In this document: positions 1 to 7,819 of the stretch, piece by piece
Layout: every line of letters begins with the position of its first letter
How positions within the stretch are numbered: position 1 is the first letter of the stretch
Source: Mesotoga infera
Lineage (GTDB): Bacteria > Thermotogota > Thermotogae > Petrotogales > Kosmotogaceae
Assembly: GCF_900157305.1 (NCBI RefSeq)
Contig: NZ_LS974202.1
Coordinates: forward strand, 992,001 to 1,056,000
Direction of reading: 5' to 3'
DNA: 64,000 nucleotides
Made by a program: the position numbers and the translations under genes
The notes under the pieces: generated by a model
Databases searched by the model: none
What the model saw: only the letters and a program-made list of their open reading frames with translations
What the model was told of the DNA's origin: nothing

Positions 1-571
1 CAGCTCCAGCCTCAGATATTGTTGCGACAATTAATGACTGGCTTCTCTACCCTCCCGGGAATATGTACCTTGTCTTTAACTGTCTGACCTAAGTCTCTTC
101 ACTGTCTTCCGATCACATTTCTTCGATCCTTCTCCCCTTCGCAAGTGATGGAGCCTTTCGACCTCATCATCACCCCCTTGGCTTATAGCCAAGGTCCCTT
201 CTCCTTTCGGAGAGGTTCTTCACTACTACGGGTTCATCTGCCATCCTCCTGAGCTTTCCCTTAACTTGGATCTCCTCCTTGCTAACGGTTACCCCTTTCG
301 GACTCATGAGGACTTCCCCGGGTAAGATACACCACTTTCATCCGAATCCTGCCATCCGAACCTTTACAGCTGGAGTCAGGGCTTTCCCTTATCTCGCAGG
401 GTTACCCTCTGTAACGGCCATCTCTGGTTCACTTTCGTTCAGTTCCGGACTTTGCCTCGGGCTTCCTTCAGATTCACCGTTACCAGTGACACCCTTGCCT
501 CTGGCTAATGCTTCTTTGACTCCCCACATTCGGGTCTTTCACCCTATAGTTGTGTACCATGCCGGGCGCAC
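1..571 (-). mobile_element. Group II intron, 5' portion (copy A, cut by window edge)
   Basis: Bases 1-571 are identical, as far as read by eye, to 2601-3171, the 5' part of the complete intron copy downstream. On the minus strand it begins at 571 with GTGCG, the group II 5' consensus, followed by the domain I-type structured region. The window starts just inside the maturase reading frame, so the rest of this copy lies to the left. Its 5' exon is a hairpin repeat at 575-595 like that of copy B. Whether copy A is full length cannot be seen here. Confidence 0.85.
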
Positions 572-1236
572 GGGATTCTGAGTCAAGCTCAGAATGACGG
601 GAAGGGAGTAAGACTGTCATCCCGTAGTGTCCCCATGGAGCCTGCCCTGAAATGCTCCTATTCAGGGTCATCCCGTAGTGCTCCTATACGGGATCTCGCT
701 CTTACCAGGAACCAACAACGAACAACCAACAACCGCTCTTATCATCCCAATATGGTTCTCGCTCAGAAGAGCCGTCCTTCGTTGTTCGTCCCAGATCATG
801 GACCCGTCCTTGGAAGAGGAGTTTCTCGTTCCGACGCTGCGAGTCCAGGTTCCTCGCTCTTGGTTCAAGACAGAGGAAAGAGCGGGATTCTGAGTCAAGC
901 TCAGAATGACGGGAAGGAAGGAAAGACTGTCATCCCGTGGTGTCCCCGTACTGTCATCCCGTAGTGTTCCTATACGGGATCTCGTTCTTACCAGGAACCA
1001 ACAACGAACAACCAACAACCGCTCTTATCATCCCAATATGGTTCTCGCTCAACGGTTGGATCACCGACGATACGCACGTCGGTTTCTCCAGTTTCCATCC
1101 CACTATGGTTCTCGCTCAGAAGAGCCGTCCTTCGTTGTTCGTCCCAGATCATGGACCCGTCCTTGGAAGAGGAGTTTCTCGTTCCGACGCTGCGAGTCCA
1201 GGTTCCTCGCTCTTGGTTCAAGACAGAGGAAAGAGC
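572..1236. repeat. Dispersed repeat cluster between the two intron copies
   Basis: This stretch has no credible gene. It holds two long near-identical blocks, about 671-883 and 957-1236. They share a 23-base hairpin unit (671-693, 957-979), a run rich in AACAA words, and a shared 3' segment ending in AAAGAGC. The second block carries roughly 65 extra bases around 1054-1118. A shorter third relative sits at 3213-3366, and the hairpin alone recurs inverted at 17542-17564. Short reading frames here are by-products of the repeats. Confidence 0.8.
884..907 (-). repeat. Unoccupied intron target site (hairpin exon)
   Basis: Here the hairpin ATTCTGAG-loop-CTCAGAAT (887-907) plus three bases is joined directly to GCTCTTTCCTCTGTC on the minus strand, with the junction between 883 and 884. 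At copy B the same 5' flank (3172-3195) and 3' flank (below 1237) are separated by 1935 bases. The site therefore serves as the empty allele and fixes the intron ends to the base. Confidence 0.8.
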
Positions 1237-3171
1237 ATCGAGTAGGAGAGGGGCGGAGCCCCTCGTCCTCTCACAGAACCGTGCGTACGGGCCTCGTACA
1301 CGGCTCATGGATCGAGTATCGGATACTTCGACAGGGGATGATAGTACGATGTCATATCGAATAAGTTCATCTCTTCAAAGAACCTGTTGGGAATGGCGTA
1401 ATTGACTGCTTTTGTGTGAGAAGAGCGCCATTTGTTCATTCTCAAATTGACTTTCTCTTCCCATCCAGCCCTTCTAAGGACTCTGTTCAGTTTCTTTGTG
1501 CTCTTCCACTGGTGTAGTATGATGGCTCTAAGCCTTCTCCTTATCCAGCTCAAAAGCCCTCTCAAGGTAGATTGTAAGTCTACTATCCTGAAATAGCTGG
1601 CAAATCCTCTCAACAGTGGATTTAGCTCTTTCACTATTTCCTTTACCGGTGTGCTCTGGTTCCTTCTTGTAAGTCCCTTGACCTTTCCCTTGAACCTTTT
1701 CAATCTGGATTTCTCTATCCCAACTCTCTCGCCTTTTGTTTCGAAGCCAAGAAAGTGAAAGCCCTCCTCCAGTGTTGTGATTCTCGTCTTGTTTCTGTTG
1801 ACCTTGAGCTTCATGTCAATCTCCAGTATGTTGATCGCGATTGCCAGAAACTCTCGGGCTTCTTCCTGGGTTTTCGAGAAGATTAATATGTCGTCTGCAT
1901 ATCTGACTATCCTTATTCCTCTGGCTTTCATCTTCTGGTCGAACTCGTCCAGGTAGATGTTCGCCAGCAGGGGACTTATTACACTACCCTGTGGACTGCC
2001 AGTTTCTGTTGCCTTCCAGACTCCATCTTCCATTACTCCGCTCTTCAGCATTGCGCGTATGAGTTTGAGTATCTTTCCATCACTCACTCTCTCTGCTACG
2101 GAGTCTATTATCTTCTCATGATCCAGAGTGTCGAAACATTTGCTCAGGTCAAGTTCCACTACATTGCACAGACCGTATTTGGATGCAAAAGCTTTCGCCT
2201 TCTCCACCGCCTGCCAGGCATTTCTTCCCTTTCTGTAACCGTAACTGGAGGGGTGGAATCTTTCCTCGAATATAGGTTCCAGTATCTCCTTGAGAGATTG
2301 TTGTACCACCCTGTCTCTCACAGCAGGTATTCCCAATTGCCTTGTTTTACCATCTGCTTTTGGGATTTCTACTCTCCTGAGTGGCATGGGCATGTACTCA
2401 CCGCTCTTGATTTCTTCGGATAATCTCTCGATTTCTTCGAGGAGTTTCTCCCCGAATGATTTTACGGTTACTCCGTCTATCCCAGGAGCTCCTCTGTTGG
2501 AGTTTACCCTGTGATAGGCTTTCAATAGGTTCTTCTTCGAATAGACTTTGTCGATTAGACTGTAATACTTCATCTCTTTCTCCTGCATGCTCCCTTCCAA
2601 CAGCTCCAGCCTCAGATATTGTTGCGACAATTAATGACTGGCTTCTCTACCCTCCCGGGAATATGTACCTTGTCTTTAACTGTCTGACCTAAGTCTCTTC
2701 ACTGTCTTCCGATCACATTTCTTCGATCCTTCTCCCCTTCGCAAGTGATGGAGCCTTTCGACCTCATCATCACCCCCTTGGCTTATAGCCAAGGTCCCTT
2801 CTCCTTTCGGAGAGGTTCTTCACTACTACGGGTTCATCTGCCATCCTCCTGAGCTTTCCCTTAACTTGGATCTCCTCCTTGCTAACGGTTACCCCTTTCG
2901 GACTCATGAGGACTTCCCCGGGTAAGATACACCACTTTCATCCGAATCCTGCCATCCGAACCTTTACAGCTGGAGTCAGGGCTTTCCCTTATCTCGCAGG
3001 GTTACCCTCTGTAACGGCCATCTCTGGTTCACTTTCGTTCAGTTCCGGACTTTGCCTCGGGCTTCCTTCAGATTCACCGTTACCAGTGACACCCTTGCCT
3101 CTGGCTAATGCTTCTTTGACTCCCCACATTCGGGTCTTTCACCCTATAGTTGTGTACCATGCCGGGCGCAC
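1237..3171 (-). mobile_element. Group II intron, complete copy B
   Basis: The element runs on the minus strand from GTGCG at 3171 to a 3' end CTACTCGAT at 1237, 1935 bases. Domain V is recognisable at about 1257-1296: on the minus strand GAGCCGTGTACGAGGC pairs with a segment containing GCACGGTTC. A domain VI hairpin built on GGGGCTCCGCCCC follows. The maturase frame ends just before domain V, as expected for a domain IV protein. The boundaries agree with the empty site near 883/884. Insertion lies two to three bases after a perfect 8-bp hairpin in the 5' exon, which resembles the terminator-type targets of bacterial class C introns. The class itself is inferred. Confidence 0.9.
1305..2573 (-). 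CDS. ltrA: Group II intron reverse transcriptase/maturase
   Basis: This protein copies the intron RNA into DNA at a new site and helps it splice. N-terminal RT blocks include the NRGAPGIDGVTV stretch. The catalytic YADD box follows in RIVRYADDILIFSK, then a maturase/thumb region with a GFASYFRI stretch. The C terminus stops after the X domain without an HNH endonuclease domain, which fits an element using hairpin targets or nicked DNA. The frame is open back to TTG 2630. ATG 2573 is preferred because AGGAG lies six bases upstream, and ATG 2588 is an alternative. It is intact, so this copy may be active. Confidence 0.9.
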   Translation of the reverse strand: MKYYSLIDKVYSKKNLLKAYHRVNSNRGAPGIDGVTVKSFGEKLLEEIERLSEEIKSGEYMPMPLRRVEIPKADGKTRQLGIPAVRDRVVQQSLKEILEPIFEERFHPSSYGYRKGRNAWQAVEKAKAFASKYGLCNVVELDLSKCFDTLDHEKIIDSVAERVSDGKILKLIRAMLKSGVMEDGVWKATETGSPQGSVISPLLANIYLDEFDQKMKARGIRIVRYADDILIFSKTQEEAREFLAIAINILEIDMKLKVNRNKTRITTLEEGFHFLGFETKGERVGIEKSRLKRFKGKVKGLTRRNQSTPVKEIVKELNPLLRGFASYFRIVDLQSTLRGLLSWIRRRLRAIILHQWKSTKKLNRVLRRAGWEEKVNLRMNKWRSSHTKAVNYAIPNRFFEEMNLFDMTSYYHPLSKYPILDP

Positions 3172-3174
3172 GTG

Positions 3175-3195
3175 ATTCTGAGTCAAGCTCAGAAT
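3175..3195 (-). repeat. Hairpin exon repeat beside intron copy B
   Basis: A perfect 8-bp inverted repeat (ATTCTGAG/CTCAGAAT) with a five-base loop forms the end of the 5' exon. The same hairpin occurs at 575-595 and 887-907, each time with GACGGGAAGG next to it. It is a dispersed element that the intron uses as its landing place. Confidence 0.75.
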
Positions 3196-3212
3196 GACGG
3201 GAAGGAGGAAGG

Positions 3213-3366
3213 ACTGTCATCCCGTAGTGCTCTTATACGGGATCTCGCTCAGAAGAGCCGTCCTTCGTTGTTCGTCCCAGATCATGGACCCGTCCTTCGT
3301 GCAGTTCCTCGTTCCGACGCTGCGAGTCCAGGCTCCTCGTTCCTGGTTCAAGACAGAGGAAAGAGC
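3213..3366. repeat. Third, shortened copy of the dispersed repeat block
   Basis: This carries the 23-base hairpin (3220-3242) and then jumps to the CAGAAGAGCCGTCC segment and on to AAAGAGC, so it lacks the AACAA-rich middle seen at 671-883. It lies between the intron and the patatin gene. No gene is seen from 3172 to 3471. Confidence 0.7.
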
Positions 3367-3471
3367 GGAGATGGCGGATCGGAGTCCGGCATGACGGGAA
3401 GGAGGAAGGACGGTTCCAGTTAGGGTGGTATTTGTCCTCGCTTCAGATAGAATTGAATCGAGGTGATTGCG

Positions 3472-4740
3472 GTGGGCAGAATCGAGTTCTCGGAAAGGCT
3501 ATTAAAAAAGGAAGAACGGATCGAATTCAAAGGCAAAATTGGACTGGTTCTTTCAGGAGGCGGTGCCCGCGGGTCATATCAGATAGGTGTCTGGAAGGCT
3601 TTGAAGGATTCCAGGATCGAGATCGGAGGAGTTTACGGAACTTCGGTGGGCGCTTTGAACTCCGTCGCGATTTCCATGAACAAGTTTCGCGACACACGCG
3701 ACCTGTGGCTGAAGATCAACATGGATAGAGTCGTCAAAGGAAGCTTCAGCAACAACCTTGTGGGAAAGATATTCGAAGCCTTGAAAGCCGGTGGTTTCGA
3801 TGCTTCTCCGCTCAGGGAAAGTTTCAACGCTTTATTGAACGAAGAAGCCGTTAGGAAGAGCAAGATCAATATGGGAATAGTCGTCTTCTCTCTTACGGAT
3901 ATGGAGCCAAAAGAGCTCTATATAGAGGATATTCCCTCCGGCCATCTGGCCGATTACGTTCTTGCCAGCGCGAACCACCCTGTCTTCAGAAGGGAGACTA
4001 TCAGGTCAGAGAAATTCATTGATGGCGGAGTTTACAGAAACATTCCGGTCAATATGGCAATCAACAAGGGCTTCAAGGAGATTATCGTAGTCGATCTTGG
4101 CCCCAAGAGGCTGCGGGATATGCTTTCGCTCTCTTCATTAGAGAGATCGGAGGAGATCACCCAGCTTGTGATTACGCCGACCGAGAACTACGGTGATGTG
4201 CTGGATTTCGACCCTGAGGTTTCGGCAAACTATATGCGCGAAGGTTATCTCGACTGTTTGAAAGCCCTTGGCCTTGTGAAGGGCGAAAGGTACTACATTC
4301 ACGCTCCTGACGATGCTTTCGGTGCGGCCCTTTTGACCATGACAAAACCCAAGAAAGTGGAAATGCTGAAAGTTTTCGGTATAGAACCCTGGCAGACGGA
4401 ATCGACCCATCACTTCTATTACGGTCAGTTGTTGCCTGTTCTGCAGGATTTCTTCAAATCAACGGTACCCCTAGATACTGTGATCGCCCTTCTGGAGAGC
4501 ATGGCGAAAATCGCCGGATTACCACAACTGACACTTTATTCGATTCCCTCGATGATGGCAGAAATAGCGGACTGCGATATCGACCTCTTCAAAGGTCACA
4601 GATATAACGATATAGATGTCGAAAGAATCGCGAGGCTCATCAAATTTGCTGTTGACAATTTTGTGCCGGAAAAACTGGAGGGAAGTCAGTACAGAGCTTT
4701 CAAAGAGGGGTTCGCAGAGCTTTTTCCCGAGCAAGAGTAG
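3472..4740 (+). CDS. Patatin-like phospholipase
   Basis: Predicted Ser-Asp acyl hydrolase acting on membrane lipids or other esters. The N-terminal patatin domain shows the oxyanion loop GGGARGSYQIG near residue 30, the nucleophile elbow GTSVGAL near residue 57, and the dyad aspartate in IDGGVYRN near residue 185. The roughly 200-residue C-terminal part is not recognised. The start is taken as GTG 3472, six bases after an AGGTG ribosome site; the upstream in-frame GTG 3463 overlaps that site. No signal peptide is evident, so it is probably cytoplasmic or membrane-peripheral. It stands alone, next to the repeat cluster and convergent with the sugar operon. Confidence 0.88.
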   Translation: MGRIEFSERLLKKEERIEFKGKIGLVLSGGGARGSYQIGVWKALKDSRIEIGGVYGTSVGALNSVAISMNKFRDTRDLWLKINMDRVVKGSFSNNLVGKIFEALKAGGFDASPLRESFNALLNEEAVRKSKINMGIVVFSLTDMEPKELYIEDIPSGHLADYVLASANHPVFRRETIRSEKFIDGGVYRNIPVNMAINKGFKEIIVVDLGPKRLRDMLSLSSLERSEEITQLVITPTENYGDVLDFDPEVSANYMREGYLDCLKALGLVKGERYYIHAPDDAFGAALLTMTKPKKVEMLKVFGIEPWQTESTHHFYYGQLLPVLQDFFKSTVPLDTVIALLESMAKIAGLPQLTLYSIPSMMAEIADCDIDLFKGHRYNDIDVERIARLIKFAVDNFVPEKLEGSQYRAFKEGFAELFPEQE

Positions 4741-4755
4741 TGTTCGACTGTCTTT

Positions 4756-6162
4756 TCAAGGGTTTCGCGGTTCGTAAGACCGCATTTCGAAGGATCTTTT
4801 CAGCAATTCGATCGATTCTCGGAAATCCTTCAGTTCGCCGAGTGCGAGCATCTGAACGATTATGTTGCCTATCGCCGTACCCTCTGCCGGTCCGGCGGTG
4901 ACGGGAAGACCCGTGAAATCGGCTATCAGCTGGCAGAGCAGTTGGTTCTTGACTCCCCCGCCCACTATGTGAAGCCCGTCGAGCCCGCCGGTAAACCTTT
5001 CCAGCTCTTTTCTGGTCAGCTCCGTCATTGCCGCTATGCCTTCCAGAGCCGTTCTTACTATTTCACCCCTGGTGGAAGGTATCGGACCATTTTCGGCGCA
5101 CTCCTCAAGAATCGCCCTTTCCATGCTTGCCGGTCTCTTGAAACGTGGCGATTCAACGTCTATCTTTCCGGAGAACGGTCTTGCCTCCCCGGCCATACGC
5201 ACAAGCGAGGGGTAGTCCAGCGACGGGTCTTTCGCTTTCCACTCTCTAAGAAGTTCCTGCACCAGCCAAAGCCCCGTGGCGTTTTTCAAAAGCCTGTATT
5301 TGCCTCCATAGCAGCCTTCGTTGGCGAAATTCAGTTCCAGCACTTCTCTGTCGCGGACTGGTGCGTCAAGCACCACGCCTTCAAGACACCAGGTCCCCGC
5401 GCTCACGAACATCGTTCTCCCGGAGAGGGGTATGGAAGCGACAGCCGAGGCGGTGTCGTGGGTGGCCGGGAGAACGACTTTCAAAGTGGTGCCAAGTTCT
5501 CTGGAAAGCGAGGGTGTAAGTCTTCCGACAACGGTGCCAGCCGGGACGATCGGGGTGAATATATCCGGCAGTGAAAAGAAGTCTATTATTTCTTCGCACC
5601 AATCTCCGACTGCGGGGTCGAAGATCTGGGTGGTGGTCGCGAAAGTGAATTCCGTTAGTTTCTCTCCACTCAAAAAGTAAGAGATCAAGGAGGAAATCGA
5701 AAGGAGAGAGTCGGCCTCTTTTAGAGCGCTATAACCTCTCCTTTTCATCGAAATGAGCTGAAAAAGCGTGTTGAACGGTTGGAACTGCGTCGGGGATCTC
5801 TCAAAGAGCCAGTCCCTTCCGGCGAGTCCGATGGCGTACTCCATCGAATCATCGCCGAACATATCCCTGTAATGTCGGGGATTGCCCAGAAGCTCTCCGG
5901 AGCCGTCCAGCAGACCGAAATCCACCCCCCATGTGTCCACGCCTACGCTCTGGAGCTCGACTCCGGAGTCGATTGCCTTGATGATGCTCTCCAGAGTGCT
6001 TTCATAGAGCGACAGGATGTTCCAGTGAGTCCGTCCGTTTACGGAAATCGGTCTGTTTGTAAAGCGCGAAACCTCTTCGATCGACAGTCTATCACCGTCG
6101 TATCTGCCGATGAAGGCTTTGCCACCAGAGGCACCGATATCGACAGCGAGAAAACCTTTCAA
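4756..6162 (-). CDS. FGGY-family carbohydrate kinase, rhamnulokinase-like
   Basis: Predicted to phosphorylate a ketose with ATP. It has the N-terminal FGGY start (VDIGASGGKAFIGRYDG), the substrate loop GVDTWGVDFGLL, and the C-terminal nucleotide-binding stretch HIVGGGVKNQLLCQLIADF followed by GTAIGN. At 468 residues it matches RhaB-type kinases in length. It starts at TTG 6162 with AAGGTGA six bases ahead and follows the PfkB gene by six bases. It is the last gene of the LacI-led operon. The true sugar (rhamnulose, fuculose or another ketose) cannot be read from sequence. Confidence 0.85.
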   Translation of the reverse strand: MKGFLAVDIGASGGKAFIGRYDGDRLSIEEVSRFTNRPISVNGRTHWNILSLYESTLESIIKAIDSGVELQSVGVDTWGVDFGLLDGSGELLGNPRHYRDMFGDDSMEYAIGLAGRDWLFERSPTQFQPFNTLFQLISMKRRGYSALKEADSLLSISSLISYFLSGEKLTEFTFATTTQIFDPAVGDWCEEIIDFFSLPDIFTPIVPAGTVVGRLTPSLSRELGTTLKVVLPATHDTASAVASIPLSGRTMFVSAGTWCLEGVVLDAPVRDREVLELNFANEGCYGGKYRLLKNATGLWLVQELLREWKAKDPSLDYPSLVRMAGEARPFSGKIDVESPRFKRPASMERAILEECAENGPIPSTRGEIVRTALEGIAAMTELTRKELERFTGGLDGLHIVGGGVKNQLLCQLIADFTGLPVTAGPAEGTAIGNIIVQMLALGELKDFRESIELLKRSFEMRSYEPRNP

Positions 6163-6168
6163 GCGGGA

Positions 6169-7152
6169 TCACCTTCGATGGGACTGAAGAAATTCCCCGA
6201 TCTCGTTCCCGGATGGCATGGCGTTTGCCGCTCCGTACCTGGTCGCTACGATCGCCGCGCCGGCGTTGGCGAATCTCAAGACCCCTCCGAGCGTTTCAAA
6301 GTCAAGGGCTTTGAACTGTTCATCCGTGAGCGAGTAGAGTCTGGATATGACGGCAGCCATGAACGAATCGCCGCAGCCGGTCGTCTCAGCCACTTCGACC
6401 TTGAATCCCTCCTCGCTTATGAACCGTCCCTGCCAAAAGGCCACGGCTCCTTTACTGCCGAGCGTGACCAGCACCAGCTCGTCACGACCGACCCCCAGGC
6501 TCTCAACCGCCTTTTCAACGCCGCCTTTTCCCGCTATGTATTCCAGATCCTCGTCGCTCAATTTCAGGATATCCACCCGGCGCATTATCTCCCTTAGCTT
6601 TCTTCTGAAGATATTATGATCGACGACCGCATTTTTTCTCACGTTCGGATCGAAAGAGGTTCTCACTCCAGCCTTTTTGAACCTCTCGAAAAGATCGATA
6701 TAGGTAGAAGCCGACGGCTCATCCAGAAGGGCGATGGAACCGAAATGAAAAAACGAGAAACTCTCGGGTGAGAGGTCCTTCAACTCGTCTTTGCGCAGCG
6801 ATATATCCGCGGCGTGGTCTCTGTAAAATCTGAACTCGGGCTTTCCTTCGCTGTCAAGTGCTGCGAAGGCTAGCGTGGTTTTGGTTCCGCTTTCTCTGAC
6901 TATATAATCGGTCCTTATCCCAAGTTCATCCAGATATTCGATAAGAGACTCTCCGAACTCATCGCAACCGATCTTCGAAAGAAAGGCCGTGGGAACTCCG
7001 AGTTTCTGAAGACCTGCCGCTATATTGAAAGGTGCACCACCCGGTCTCTTTTCGAACAGGGTGGTGCCTCCCAGCCCCTGCATGCGGTCTCTTGAGATAA
7101 AATCGTAAACTATCTCTCCCGCACAGAGAACCGGTTTGGATTCTTGATTCAT
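6169..7152 (-). CDS. PfkB-family sugar kinase (fructokinase/KDG kinase-like)
   Basis: A ribokinase-fold kinase of 327 residues. It has the substrate-binding GGAPFNIAAGL motif near residue 38 and the C-terminal ATP/catalytic motif TTGCGDSFMAA, in which the Asp is the base. The start ATG overlaps the stop of the aldolase gene (ATGA), so the two are translationally coupled. A second, unrelated sugar kinase follows directly, so the operon makes two phosphoryl transfers, or one kinase serves a side substrate. The exact substrate is not visible. Confidence 0.87.
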   Translation of the reverse strand: MNQESKPVLCAGEIVYDFISRDRMQGLGGTTLFEKRPGGAPFNIAAGLQKLGVPTAFLSKIGCDEFGESLIEYLDELGIRTDYIVRESGTKTTLAFAALDSEGKPEFRFYRDHAADISLRKDELKDLSPESFSFFHFGSIALLDEPSASTYIDLFERFKKAGVRTSFDPNVRKNAVVDHNIFRRKLREIMRRVDILKLSDEDLEYIAGKGGVEKAVESLGVGRDELVLVTLGSKGAVAFWQGRFISEEGFKVEVAETTGCGDSFMAAVISRLYSLTDEQFKALDFETLGGVLRFANAGAAIVATRYGAANAMPSGNEIGEFLQSHRR

Positions 7153-7796
7153 AGTTTGAAGTCTCCCTCGAATCTGTTCAAATCATCGGCAGGGAAGCTT
7201 CCCTTAATGTACTCTTCGGCGATATCCACGGGAAGAGTGAGGTCGTGAACTCCCAGTGCCAGTAACAAGTTGGCGCTCTCTATATCCTTTATGCTGGCCG
7301 CTATTATGTGCGGGGCGTTGGAGTGCCATCCTCCGACTTCGAGCATCTCTTCGATTCTTTCCTCAGCGTCTATACCGGACTTTATCATTCTTTCGTAGTA
7401 AACGGCGACGTACTCTACTTCCATGCTCAGTGCGGCATAGTACTGCTGAACGGTATAAACGGCGGTCGCACAAACCCCAACACCCATTTCGTTTAATTCG
7501 GGTACGATGGCCGAAGCCTTTTGGGGGTCCCAGGGAAGCTTTATGGTGAAGATTTCAGGGTCGAAGTCGCTCTTCTTGAGGAACTCTCTTACTTTCTGGA
7601 TCCAGTTGCTGGAGAGTATACTTCCCTGCACGAAGTGTCTCTCGCCGGGAACTTTTGAAAGGAACTTCATGGTGTCCATCATTCCCCAGCCCGGTCTATC
7701 TCGTTTTATTATCGTCGGGTTTGTTGTTAAGCCGGCAAAGACCGGTTCCTTGACCAGTTGAACCGCTTTCTCGCATATTCCATCTATGTATATCAT
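7149..7796 (-). CDS. Transaldolase/fructose-6-phosphate aldolase family protein
   Basis: A short (215-residue) TIM-barrel class I aldolase resembling FSA or small transaldolases. The phosphate-site hallmark GLTTNPTIIKR is at about residue 22, and the Schiff-base lysine is expected in FTIKLPWD. The family cleaves or forms ketose phosphates through a dihydroxyacetone or dihydroxyacetone-phosphate enzyme intermediate. In this operon it is the only carbon-carbon lyase, in place of the class II aldolase usually found with fucose or rhamnose isomerases. A ribosome site GGAGGAG precedes ATG 7796, and it is coupled to the following PfkB kinase. Confidence 0.85.
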   Translation of the reverse strand: MIYIDGICEKAVQLVKEPVFAGLTTNPTIIKRDRPGWGMMDTMKFLSKVPGERHFVQGSILSSNWIQKVREFLKKSDFDPEIFTIKLPWDPQKASAIVPELNEMGVGVCATAVYTVQQYYAALSMEVEYVAVYYERMIKSGIDAEERIEEMLEVGGWHSNAPHIIAASIKDIESANLLLALGVHDLTLPVDIAEEYIKGSFPADDLNRFEGDFKL

Positions 7797-7819
7797 CTCA
7801 GTGTCTCCTCCCTTCCAGT

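Noticed and set aside
279-581. About 100-codon frame on the plus strand, repeated at 2879-3175
   Set aside because: It lies antisense to the structured 5' part of the group II intron and is duplicated only because the intron is. It has no ribosome site of its own and is a common false gene call in such introns.
635-1405. Several overlapping frames of 70-150 codons on both strands
   Set aside because: All lie within the dispersed repeat blocks and intron flank, have low-complexity or repetitive translations, and share identical segments because of the repeats.
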